Assembly: GCA_900770205.1 (NCBI GenBank)
Contig: CAAGJV010000306.1
Span: forward strand, 1-5,920
Direction: 5' to 3'
From: Desulfovibrionaceae bacterium
Lineage (GTDB): Bacteria > Desulfobacterota > Desulfovibrionia > Desulfovibrionales > Desulfovibrionaceae
DNA: 5,920 nucleotides
Part shown: positions 1-5,920 of the stretch, piece after piece
How positions within the stretch are numbered: the stretch's first letter is position 1
Layout of the letters: every line of letters starts with the position of its first letter
The notes under the pieces: generated by a model
Seen by the model: the letters and a program-made list of their open reading frames with translations, nothing else
The model's database searches: none
What the model was told of the DNA's origin: nothing
Position numbers and translations under genes: made by a program

Positions 1-69
1 CCCGCTGAAGCCAGCGCCATGAAAAAAGAAATCCTTGCCAAATGGAAGAAGCTGGTTCTTAATAAGTAG
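1..69 (+). CDS. C-terminal end of a probable ABC transporter substrate-binding protein (5' partial)
   Basis: Reading frame 1 is open from the left edge to TAG at 67-69 and gives 22 residues ending in KKLVLNK. The tail is rich in lysine and contains a tryptophan, and looks like the closing helix of a periplasmic solute-binding protein. The assignment rests mainly on context: the next two genes on the same strand encode the ATPase and fused permease of a binding-protein-dependent importer, and in Fe3+/aminoethylphosphonate-type operons the binding-protein gene usually comes first. Only the tail is present, so no fold, signal peptide or ligand residues can be checked. That it is coding is likely; the specific function is inferred. 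Confidence 0.55.
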   Translation, partial: PAEASAMKKEILAKWKKLVLNK

Positions 70-93
70 CCATTGTTTTGTTCAGATCATCAG

Positions 94-119
94 GCGTGGG
101 GGTATTTTTGCTCCCACGC
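94..119 (+). terminator. Intercistronic hairpin between binding-protein and ATPase genes
   Basis: GCGTGGG at 94-100 pairs with CCCACGC at 113-119 around a 12-nt T-rich loop. The 3' side carries only a short T run (128-131), which already lies between the ATPase ribosome binding site and its ATG, so a full terminator is unlikely. Hairpins at this position in importer operons commonly act as partial terminators or as 3' stabilisers of the binding-protein mRNA, allowing it to be made in excess over the membrane components. That role is inferred here. Confidence 0.55.
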
Positions 120-123
120 TTCT

Positions 124-127
124 GGAG
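124..127 (+). promoter_or_regulatory. Ribosome binding site that fixes the ATPase start
   Basis: GGAG lies 6 nt before the ATG at 134. The same frame is open further upstream, with an ATG at 35, but that start would overlap the preceding gene and add 33 residues without ABC-domain character. The site at 124-127 and the immediate MIIELKDIVKRFG opening, typical of ABC ATPases, decide for 134. Confidence 0.75.
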
Positions 128-133
128 TTTTGC

Positions 134-1195
134 ATGATCATAGAATTGAAGGACATCGTCAAGCGCTTCGGGCAGAACACCGTTGTCAACCACGTCAACC
201 TCACTATCGGCGACGGTGAATTCTTTACCCTGCTCGGCCCCAGCGGCTGCGGAAAAACAACACTGCTCCGCATGATAGCAGGCTTTAACGACCCGGACGA
301 AGGCGATATTCTGTTCGGCGGAGAATCCATTCTGCACCTGCCCGCCCATAAGCGCGACACCGGCATGGTTTTCCAGAACTACGCGCTCTTCCCCCACCTC
401 AGCGTGGAGGAAAATGTTGCCTACGGGCTGAAAGCACGCGGTATCCGGGGGCAGGAAGTCAAAGATCGCGTACAGGAAATCCTTGAATCCGTTCAGCTTG
501 GAAATATGGGCTCCCGCTATCCCCGCCAGCTTTCCGGCGGGCAGCAGCAGCGCGTGGCATTGGCAAGATCGCTTGTCATCCGCCCCCGCGTCCTTCTCAT
601 GGATGAACCTCTCTCCAACCTCGATGCCAAACTCCGTATTTCCATGCGTGAGGAGATCCGCCGTATTCAGCAGTCTCTCGGCATAACCACCGTTTATGTC
701 ACGCATGATCAGGAAGAAGCCATGGCCGTATCCGACCGTATCGCCATCTTCTATGCCGGCCATCTTCAGCAGGTCGGCTCTCCCTCGGCCATATATTTCA
801 CACCGGCCAACCGCTTTACCGCAGAATTCATGGGATCCTGCAATATCATCGAAACCACCTGCACTTCCTTCAATGCCGAAACGCAGCTGGCTTCTGCCTC
901 TGCAGGCGAAGAAAGATTTACTTTTCATACGCAGAGCGCCGAACCAGGAAAACCGCTTCTTATCATGCTGCGCCCGGACTGGATCGTGCCTGCATCAGCA
1001 GGTGCGCCCAACTGTTTTGCCGGCACGGTCAGAGAACGTATGTTTCTGGGAGACTCCATCGTCTACCAGATAAACGCCCTGGGGAGAACACTTCGCGTTG
1101 ATATGCCTTCCGTCAATCATGGCTCCATGCTCTCTCCTGGAGACACCGTAGAGCTCTCCTTTGATCCGAAAACTCCGGTCACGGTGCATGCATGA
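134..1195 (+). CDS. ABC transporter ATP-binding protein, Fe3+/polyamine/aminoethylphosphonate class
   Basis: This 353-aa cytoplasmic ATPase powers the importer formed with the fused permease just downstream. Visible motifs in order are Walker A GPSGCGKTT (residues 35-43), Q-loop FQNYALFPH (Gln81), ABC signature LSGGQQQR (133-140), Walker B LLMDEP (154-159) with catalytic Glu158, D-loop SNLDAK and the H-loop His191 in VTHDQEEA. The part from about residue 265 to the end has the size and beta-rich look of the TOBE regulatory domain of PotA/FbpC/MalK-type ATPases. Full length agrees with the roughly 350 aa usual for FbpC and PhnT-like proteins. The TGA overlaps the permease ATG (ATGA at 1192-1195), implying translational coupling. 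All catalytic residues are present, so it should be active. Substrate specificity is not encoded in this subunit, so ferric iron, 2-aminoethylphosphonate, spermidine/putrescine or thiamine cannot be separated. Confidence 0.93.
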   Translation: MIIELKDIVKRFGQNTVVNHVNLTIGDGEFFTLLGPSGCGKTTLLRMIAGFNDPDEGDILFGGESILHLPAHKRDTGMVFQNYALFPHLSVEENVAYGLKARGIRGQEVKDRVQEILESVQLGNMGSRYPRQLSGGQQQRVALARSLVIRPRVLLMDEPLSNLDAKLRISMREEIRRIQQSLGITTVYVTHDQEEAMAVSDRIAIFYAGHLQQVGSPSAIYFTPANRFTAEFMGSCNIIETTCTSFNAETQLASASAGEERFTFHTQSAEPGKPLLIMLRPDWIVPASAGAPNCFAGTVRERMFLGDSIVYQINALGRTLRVDMPSVNHGSMLSPGDTVELSFDPKTPVTVHA

Positions 1196-2847
1196 ACAGG
1201 TTCCGCATTTTTTCCGTATGGAACGTTGTGTTCCTCATGGCCGTGGCTGTTCTCTTTCTGCTGGTCGTTTACCCCATGGGTTCTATTTTTCAGGCCAGCC
1301 TTCTTTCTGTCGACACAGGCGAATTCACCTGGGACAACTACCTCAGCGTATTCACCACAAAATTTTACCGCCGCTGCCTGTGGAACAGCATTTTTCTGAG
1401 CGGCCTCGCTACCCTGTTTTCCGTCATCATCGGTGTACCCTTCGCCTTTCTTACCACTCGCTATAAGCTGCCCCACGCCAACATTCTTAAAACATTGGGG
1501 ACTCTTCCCCTCATTCTGCCTACATTCATAGGTGCGGAGGCATGGCTTCTTCTGCTCGGCCGAAACGGCATCCTCACACAGTTTTTTCATGCCATCGGCC
1601 TGAATACTCCCAGCATCTACGGATGGCAGGGCGTTGTCCTTGTTTATACGCTGCAGTTCTTTCCCTTTGTCTTCCTCATGGTTTCTGCGGCCATCAATTC
1701 TGTCGACAGATCGCTTGAAGAATCAGCCCGCAACCTCGGAGCCTCTCCCTGGAGAGTGTTCCGCACCGTCACACTGCCTGTTGTTACGCCATCCATTGCC
1801 TCCGGAGCGCTTATCGTCTTCTGCATGTCCATCGAAAACTTCGGCGTTCCCACCATCATCGGCAACGACTACAAGGTGCTTGCTGAACAGGCCTATAGTG
1901 AGTTCGTCAGCGAGATGGGAGGCAATCCTTCCATGGCCGGAGCTCTCAGCACCGTACTCGTCATCGTCACGCTGATTCTTACGGTCCTGCAGAAGGTCTT
2001 TGTAGAACGAAAGAGCTACTCCATGTCTGCCCTTCGGCCACCGGAAATTCTGCCCCTTTCTCCATGGAAAACCCGTCTGGCATGGCTGTACTGTGCTGCG
2101 CTTGTCTTCGTTTCCCTCGCTCCCTTCCTTGTGGTACTCGTGGCTGCTGTCACCAAAACAAGCGGGCCCGTCATGTATTACGGGCAGTTCAGCCTCGATA
2201 ACCTTGCCATTGCCCTGCAGGCTGCACCGCGCCCCATACTTAATTCCTTCTTCCTTTCCACACTGGCCACTATCATCGGCATGTTCTTCGGCATGGCCGT
2301 CAGCTATATCGTCGTTCGCCGCCGCGGGTGGACGGGCTACAGCCTCGACCTCATCATGATGCTGCCGCTCGTCATTGCCGGATCTGTCCTTGGTATTGCG
2401 CTTGCGGCCACATACAATACCGGACCTGTGGTTCTTACCGGAACATGGGTCATTCTCGTTCTGGCCTATTTTGTACGTAAAACCCCCTTCTCGGTAAAAA
2501 CAACCTCAGCGCTTCTGCATCAGATAGATGCCTCTGTTGAAGAAGCCTCCATTAACCTCGGTGTTCCCCCTCTCAAATCATTCATGAAGGTTGTCGTTCC
2601 TGTCATGCTGCCCGGCATCATTTCCGGTGCCATTATCATGTGGGTGACAACCCTTGCAGAACTCAGTTCCACGATTGTCCTGTACTACGGCCCCTGGTCT
2701 ACCATGACAGTGCAGGTTTTCCAGTACATCGGCAGCGGAGATTTTGGCCCGGCCTCGGCCTACGGTGCCATTCTTATTCTCTCCGTCGTTGTGCCGCTGT
2801 TCCTTCTCAACAAGTTCATGGGCAAAGACCCCATGCAGTCACTATAG
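1192..2847 (+). CDS. Fused two-domain ABC transporter permease (FbpB/PhnV-like)
   Basis: This 551-aa inner-membrane protein forms the translocation pore of the importer. It contains two binding-protein-dependent permease domains in one chain. The first has hydrophobic segments near residues 12-34, 65-88, 103-123, 146-168, 200-220 and 250-270; the second begins near 298-320 and 351-374. Each half has an EAA loop that docks on the ATPase: EESARNLGASPWRVF from residue 176 and EEASINLGVPPLKSF from residue 450, each followed by a TLP/VVP..P.I segment. Fusion of the two permease halves is typical of ferric-iron (FbpB/SfuB) and some aminoethylphosphonate systems, whereas PotB/PotC polyamine permeases are usually separate, so iron or phosphonate is slightly favoured. 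The start overlaps the ATPase stop and has only a weak Shine-Dalgarno (CGGTG), which fits coupled translation. A terminator follows 22 bases after the stop codon. Confidence 0.92.
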   Translation: MNRFRIFSVWNVVFLMAVAVLFLLVVYPMGSIFQASLLSVDTGEFTWDNYLSVFTTKFYRRCLWNSIFLSGLATLFSVIIGVPFAFLTTRYKLPHANILKTLGTLPLILPTFIGAEAWLLLLGRNGILTQFFHAIGLNTPSIYGWQGVVLVYTLQFFPFVFLMVSAAINSVDRSLEESARNLGASPWRVFRTVTLPVVTPSIASGALIVFCMSIENFGVPTIIGNDYKVLAEQAYSEFVSEMGGNPSMAGALSTVLVIVTLILTVLQKVFVERKSYSMSALRPPEILPLSPWKTRLAWLYCAALVFVSLAPFLVVLVAAVTKTSGPVMYYGQFSLDNLAIALQAAPRPILNSFFLSTLATIIGMFFGMAVSYIVVRRRGWTGYSLDLIMMLPLVIAGSVLGIALAATYNTGPVVLTGTWVILVLAYFVRKTPFSVKTTSALLHQIDASVEEASINLGVPPLKSFMKVVVPVMLPGIISGAIIMWVTTLAELSSTIVLYYGPWSTMTVQVFQYIGSGDFGPASAYGAILILSVVVPLFLLNKFMGKDPMQSL

Positions 2848-2869
2848 ACGGCCTGCCATACAAAACTTT

Positions 2870-2895
2870 CAAGGCGGGGAAACCCGCCTTGTTTT
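2870..2895 (+). terminator. Rho-independent terminator of the ABC importer operon
   Basis: CAAGGCGGG (2870-2878) and CCCGCCTTG (2883-2891) form a perfect 9-bp GC-rich stem closed by a GAAA tetraloop, followed directly by TTTT (2892-2895). It lies 22 nt past the permease stop. The T run is short but the stem is very stable. It separates the importer operon from the DUF1538 unit, which therefore probably has its own promoter in 2896-2971. Confidence 0.88.
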
Positions 2896-2984
2896 AGGCT
2901 GTCCGCCCCTTTACAAGTCTGACCATCTCAGGCAGATTAGTAAAAAAGACTCTCTTTCCGTACAAAAACTCAAGGAGAGCCGCC

Positions 2985-4442
2985 ATGCTTTTCATCGAAA
3001 AATGCCGGGAAGCCATCATTTCTGTTGTTCCCGTGCTTATTCTGGTACTCTTTCTCCATTTTACTGTTGCGCCTCTTGGCCCGGTGCTGCCTCAGCTTCT
3101 TGTCGGATCAGTCTTTTTCATCACTGGGCTGGGTTTGTTTCTTGTCGGGGCAGACATAGGCGTTCTTCCTGTCGGCCAGAAAGTAGGCTCCGCTCTTACG
3201 GCAAAGCGGAGTCTTCCCCTTATGCTCGCGACAGGATTCATTGTTGGCTTTATCATTACTGTGGCCGAACCCGATGTGCAGGTTCTCGCCTCTCAGGTAA
3301 CAGGCGTTGCTCCTGTTATTGCCCCCACGGCCCTTGTAGCTATCATTGCGGCGGGGGTCGGCTTTTTTGTGGCTGTCGCCATGGGCCGTATCATCTTTCA
3401 GCTGCCGCTTAAGTTCCTCCTGCTGATCTGCTATGCTGCCGTTTTTTTCAGCGCCGCCTTTGTGCCAGATCTTTTTCTCGGTATCGGATTTGATGCCGGA
3501 GGAGCAACCACAGGCCCCATGACTGTCCCCTTTATCATGGCGCTCGGCTTAGGTGTTGCCGCAGTACGGGGAGGCAGCAGCGCAGGAGACGACAGCTTTG
3601 GCTTTGTCGGCCTTGCTTCCGTAGGGCCCATACTCGCCGTGCTCGTCCTCGGTCTTTTCGCATCTCCCTCCGGAGTGGAAAACTCCTCTTCCTCCGCTAT
3701 GAATGCTTCTGCCGGTATTATGGAACACTTTCTGCACCTGCTTCCGGAAGTTGTTCATGAAGTAGCACTCGCCCTTGGCCCGCTCGCCTTCCTCTTTCTT
3801 CTCTTCCGGCTTTTTCTCATTCGCCTTTCCCGCAGGCAGACACTACGCATGGTTCTTGGCCTTATATATACTTTTTTCGGGGTTGTCCTTTTCTTTCTCG
3901 GCGTTAAAGGCGGCTTCATGCCTGCAGGAGACAGCCTCGGCTCTCTTCTCTCCAGCCCGGAAAATCGTATCTGGCTTATCCCCGTTGCTCTGATTCTTGG
4001 CGCTGTCGTTGTTTGTGCGGAACCTGCCGTATGGATTCTTACCGAACAGGTTGCTCAGGTTTCCGGAGGTGCCATACGGCGCACACTCATGCTTCTCGCA
4101 CTCTCCGCCGGCGTTTCCCTCGCTACGGGAATAGCCATGTACCGCGTCATGACAGGGGCAAGTCTCTGGTACTTTCTCATCCCCGGCTACGGCGCAGCCA
4201 TGCTGCTCATGCGCTTCTGCCCACGCATGTTCACGGCTATTGCTTTTGATTCCGGGGGGGTAGCTTCCGGCCCCATGGCATCCACCTTTATTCTCGCATT
4301 CATGCTCGGCGCCTCGAGAAGCTTGGGAGGAAATCCTACAGTGGATGCCTTCGGCTGCATAGCCATGATAGCCATGACGCCTCTTATCGCCATACAGCTT
4401 TTAGGCGTTGTTTTCCGCCCGAAGAAAGGGGATCTCTCATGA
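2985..4442 (+). CDS. DUF1538 family membrane protein with two repeated domains (putative cation transporter)
   Basis: This is a 485-aa, very hydrophobic inner-membrane protein built from two DUF1538 repeats about 251 residues apart. Matching motifs are VAEPDVQVL (residue 93 on) with CAEPAVWIL (344 on), FDAGGATTGPM (169-179) with FDSGGVASGPM (421-431), and DDSFGFVGLASVGP (202-215) with VDAFGCIAMIAMTP (453-466). A Ser-rich polar linker near 229-245 lies between the halves. Conserved acidic residues within membrane-type segments (Glu95/Glu346, Asp170/Asp422) suggest coupling to cations. As I recall, a two-gene DUF1538 system of Halomonas (UmpAB) was reported as a Na+(Li+,K+)/H+ antiporter; here both domains are in one chain. 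Transport activity of this protein is inferred. The start has a good AAGGAG at 2972-2977, 7 nt before the ATG. The stop overlaps the start of the PII-like gene (ATGA), so the two products are probably made together and may interact. Confidence 0.85.
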   Translation: MLFIEKCREAIISVVPVLILVLFLHFTVAPLGPVLPQLLVGSVFFITGLGLFLVGADIGVLPVGQKVGSALTAKRSLPLMLATGFIVGFIITVAEPDVQVLASQVTGVAPVIAPTALVAIIAAGVGFFVAVAMGRIIFQLPLKFLLLICYAAVFFSAAFVPDLFLGIGFDAGGATTGPMTVPFIMALGLGVAAVRGGSSAGDDSFGFVGLASVGPILAVLVLGLFASPSGVENSSSSAMNASAGIMEHFLHLLPEVVHEVALALGPLAFLFLLFRLFLIRLSRRQTLRMVLGLIYTFFGVVLFFLGVKGGFMPAGDSLGSLLSSPENRIWLIPVALILGAVVVCAEPAVWILTEQVAQVSGGAIRRTLMLLALSAGVSLATGIAMYRVMTGASLWYFLIPGYGAAMLLMRFCPRMFTAIAFDSGGVASGPMASTFILAFMLGASRSLGGNPTVDAFGCIAMIAMTPLIAIQLLGVVFRPKKGDLS

Positions 4443-5119
4443 ATACGCCATATTTGGAGCCCTCCGCAGTACTGCTCATCACCGTACTGGAAAGACAGAA
4501 GACTTCCGCCGCCATCAAGACGGCCAGAACGGCCGGTGCCCCAGGCGGAACTGTCCTTATGGGGCTGGGCACGGCGGAAAACAGATGGCTCCGCCTTCTC
4601 GGACTTGATGATGTAGAAAAGGAACTGCTCTACACCATCCTGCCCTCATCGCTTGTCCCTGCCGTTGTTACGGCACTGAAAACAGCGCCTTCTCTTTCGG
4701 GCAGCCGCGGGATAATGTTTACCATTAATATTCTCAGAGCCTTCCGCAGTGCCCAGTCTTCCCTTTTTGCCCTTCAGGAGCCCCCCATGCCAAACAGCAG
4801 CCCGAACAAGCCGGAATACGAACTCATTTCCGTTATTGTCAACAGCGGAAATGCCGATGCCGTTATGGACGCAGCCAGAAAGGCCGGCGCTACGGGAGGA
4901 ACTATTGTCCATGCCAGAGGAACAGCGCGCCCAGAAGATACCCCTTTTTTCGGGATCACCATAGTTCCGGAAAAAGAGCTTGTCATGATCCTGGCCTCAA
5001 CAGAAAAAAGTGCCCTCATCATGGAAAAAATCAAAGAACAATTCAGCCAGGCTGAACCAGGAACCGGGATCGCCTTCTGTACAGCCGTGGAATCGTTTGA
5101 TACTCTGGGGAAACGGTGA
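4439..5119 (+). CDS. Tandem PII-like protein, probable regulator of the DUF1538 transporter
   Basis: This 226-aa soluble protein appears to be two PII-like (GlnB-fold, ferredoxin-like) domains in tandem. Domain 1 spans about residues 9-99 and domain 2 about 127-222. Each has an opening beta strand (AVLLITVLE; YELISVIVN), a helix leading into AGAPGGTV or AGATGGTI, a middle strand after ExEL (KELLYTIL; KELVMILA), a second helix and a closing G-I-x-F strand (GIMFTINI; GIAFCTAVE). The long T-loop with the modified Tyr of GlnB/GlnK is missing from both, so nitrogen control by uridylylation is unlikely. Domain 2 keeps the ARGTA segment, while domain 1 has MGLGTA and looks more diverged. The start is supported by AAGGGGA at 4426-4432 and by ATGA overlap with the transporter gene. 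By analogy with GlnK-AmtB and other PII-like proteins encoded beside transporters, it probably binds a small ligand and gates the DUF1538 protein; neither ligand nor target is shown by sequence. Confidence 0.82.
   Translation: MNTPYLEPSAVLLITVLERQKTSAAIKTARTAGAPGGTVLMGLGTAENRWLRLLGLDDVEKELLYTILPSSLVPAVVTALKTAPSLSGSRGIMFTINILRAFRSAQSSLFALQEPPMPNSSPNKPEYELISVIVNSGNADAVMDAARKAGATGGTIVHARGTARPEDTPFFGITIVPEKELVMILASTEKSALIMEKIKEQFSQAEPGTGIAFCTAVESFDTLGKR
4776..4789 (+). promoter_or_regulatory. Possible internal ribosome binding site and ATG between the two PII-like domains
   Basis: AGGAG at 4776-4780 sits 6 nt before an in-frame ATG at 4787-4789 (Met117). The ATG lies in the linker (LQEPPMPNSSPNK) just ahead of domain 2. 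Initiation here would give a 110-residue single-domain protein, close to the 112 aa of classical PII. It may be a working second start, a relic of two once separate genes, or chance in the Gln-Glu codons. Confidence 0.4.
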
Positions 5120-5182
5120 AAAAACGACGTAGTTAAGGCGTGCATTTCCATTTCAGACATAGATGCTGCTTATAACACAAGC

Positions 5183-5194
5183 TATTGTACAATA
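5183..5194. repeat. 12-bp perfect palindrome TATTGTACAATA
   Basis: The 12 bases are their own reverse complement and lie directly beside the hairpin at 5196-5225 in the convergent intergenic region. It could be an operator half-site pair or simply extend the intergenic secondary structure. No matching regulator is recognisable and no divergent promoter is present. Confidence 0.35.
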
Positions 5195-5195
5195 C

Positions 5196-5225
5196 GCCCT
5201 CCTTGCAAAAACTCACAAGGAGGGC
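5196..5225. terminator. Inverted repeat between convergent genes, probable bidirectional terminator
   Basis: GCCCTCCTTG (5196-5205) pairs perfectly with CAAGGAGGGC (5216-5225) around the 10-nt loop CAAAAACTCA. It lies 76 nt after the PII-like gene and 41 nt beyond the acid phosphatase stop codon, where both transcripts would need to end. Neither side has a clear T tract, so intrinsic termination may be weak, and an mRNA 3'-end stabiliser is an alternative. Confidence 0.6.
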
Positions 5226-5266
5226 ACTGATATTAATAGTGGATGAATGCAGACGCTCAGGAGAGG

Positions 5267-5920
5267 TTATTTGATTTTCCCTTCCTTAACCAGTCTGGCA
5301 AACTCAGCCTTAGCTTTATCAAGCTGTTCCATGAACTTGGGATTGGCATGAAGAGCGGCTACCGCTACAGAACCGGCAAGCCTCCCTGCATCGACATCAC
5401 TCTGCCAGTGATACCCGCATATAACACGGCTTTGCCCCATGTCAAATCCGCGCTGCATAATGGCTTCTTTCTTTGCCGGATTGATTTCTGCCAAAATCAA
5501 TGCCACAGCCCAGCCTCTGGCACTATGGCCGGAAGGATAGGAACCGTTATTACGCAGGCGTTCTTCATCATCAGGGTAACAGGTTTTCGTATTGTAAAGC
5601 ACGTAAGGGCGAGTACGATAATACTTCTGCTTGGCTGCACGCGTAGCCATATCCCCGAGTTCTCCTCGGAGATTTCCAATCAGCTTATAAATTTCCGGAG
5701 TATTCTCCTTGGTAATATCAATGCCGAACGGTTTTGAAAGAGACTCCGCCACCTTGCCAGATTTTGCATCAAGAACTGCAAGCTCGCCGCGTTCTGTATT
5801 GCGTTCAATCAAGCCCTGTTCATAGCGGGCTCTGTCGATAAGAAATTCAATGCTGTCAAAAGCAGGGGGAGGAGGAAGAATAGCCAGGCTGTCAAGAGCA
5901 TCGGCATTCGTGGAAAAATA
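5267..5920 (-). CDS. phoN: Class A non-specific acid phosphatase, PAP2 superfamily (5' end outside window)
   Basis: The frame on the - strand is open from the right edge to TAA at 5267-5269 and gives 217 residues. These proteins are normally secreted to the periplasm, where they release phosphate from organic monoesters. The complete PAP2 signature is present: K-x6-RP (visible residues Lys97, Arg104, Pro105), PSGH (129-132) and SR-x5-H-x3-D (Ser164, Arg165, His171, Asp175). His171 is expected to be the phosphorylated nucleophile and His132 the acid/base. The stretches GSYPSGHS, LAEINP and SRVICGYHWQSDVDA closely resemble PhoN/PhoC. Upstream residues LPPPPAFDS and YEQG also fit the N-terminal part of class A enzymes, so the gene continues beyond the edge and the TTG at 5810-5812 is not the start. 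Family members are about 250 aa, so roughly 30 residues including the signal peptide are missing. It converges on the PII-like gene and is not in its operon. Confidence 0.93.
   Translation of the reverse strand, partial: YFSTNADALDSLAILPPPPAFDSIEFLIDRARYEQGLIERNTERGELAVLDAKSGKVAESLSKPFGIDITKENTPEIYKLIGNLRGELGDMATRAAKQKYYRTRPYVLYNTKTCYPDDEERLRNNGSYPSGHSARGWAVALILAEINPAKKEAIMQRGFDMGQSRVICGYHWQSDVDAGRLAGSVAVAALHANPKFMEQLDKAKAEFARLVKEGKIK

Noticed and set aside
35..133. N-terminal extension of the ATPase starting at the ATG at 35
   Set aside because: It overlaps the preceding reading frame, has no ABC-like residues, and the ATG at 134 has a proper ribosome binding site.
59..928. Long - strand open frame of 289 codons opposite the ATPase
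   Set aside because: It is antisense to a gene with every ABC motif intact, has low-complexity Cys/Gly-rich composition, no recognisable domain and no initiation context.
1117..1590. - strand open frame spanning the ATPase-permease junction
   Set aside because: It is a shadow of two well-supported coupled genes and resembles no known family.
2910..2938. Possible promoter for the DUF1538 unit: TTTACA (2910-2915), 17-nt spacer, CAGATT (2933-2938)
   Set aside because: A promoter is expected here, but the -10 matches the consensus at only three of six positions, and an overlapping TTGTTT/TACAAG pair is about as good, so no start can be assigned.
2744..3412. + strand open frame of 222 codons bridging the permease end, terminator and DUF1538 start
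   Set aside because: It runs through a strong terminator and two real genes in another frame, and its product is Ser/Arg/Cys-rich noise.
5243..5737. + strand open frame of 164 codons opposite the acid phosphatase
   Set aside because: The opposite strand encodes the complete PAP2 catalytic signature, so this is an antisense shadow.

Overview
The window is ordinary bacterial chromosome-type DNA with dense coding and moderate GC content. Genes in two clusters overlap by an ATGA start/stop. The mix of genes (a binding-protein-dependent ABC importer, a DUF1538 membrane protein with a PII-like partner, a class A acid phosphatase) and the codon use fit a Gram-negative proteobacterium. A Desulfovibrionaceae-type organism is my best guess, but that is an impression and not a demonstrated assignment. 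I see no mobile element, CRISPR array, tRNA or rRNA.

Left part (1-2895): the end of a three-gene ABC import operon on the + strand. It holds the last codons of a probable periplasmic substrate-binding protein, an intercistronic hairpin, a 353-aa ATPase of the Fe3+/polyamine/aminoethylphosphonate class, and a 551-aa permease with two fused membrane domains. A strong GAAA-loop terminator closes the operon. The substrate cannot be read from the ATPase or permease; ferric iron, 2-aminoethylphosphonate and polyamines are all possible.

Middle part (2985-5119): a two-gene + strand unit. The first gene encodes a 485-aa membrane protein made of two DUF1538 repeats. The second, overlapping it by ATGA, encodes a 226-aa protein made of two tandem PII-like domains that lack the usual T-loop. 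Both partners are internally duplicated, and the second gene has a well-placed internal ribosome binding site and ATG exactly between its two domains. This pair is the most interesting object in the window: a candidate ion transporter with its own dedicated PII-type regulator.

Right part (5196-5920): a T-tract-less inverted repeat lies between convergent genes. It is followed by the C-terminal 217 residues of a class A non-specific acid phosphatase (PAP2 superfamily) on the - strand, whose start lies outside the window.
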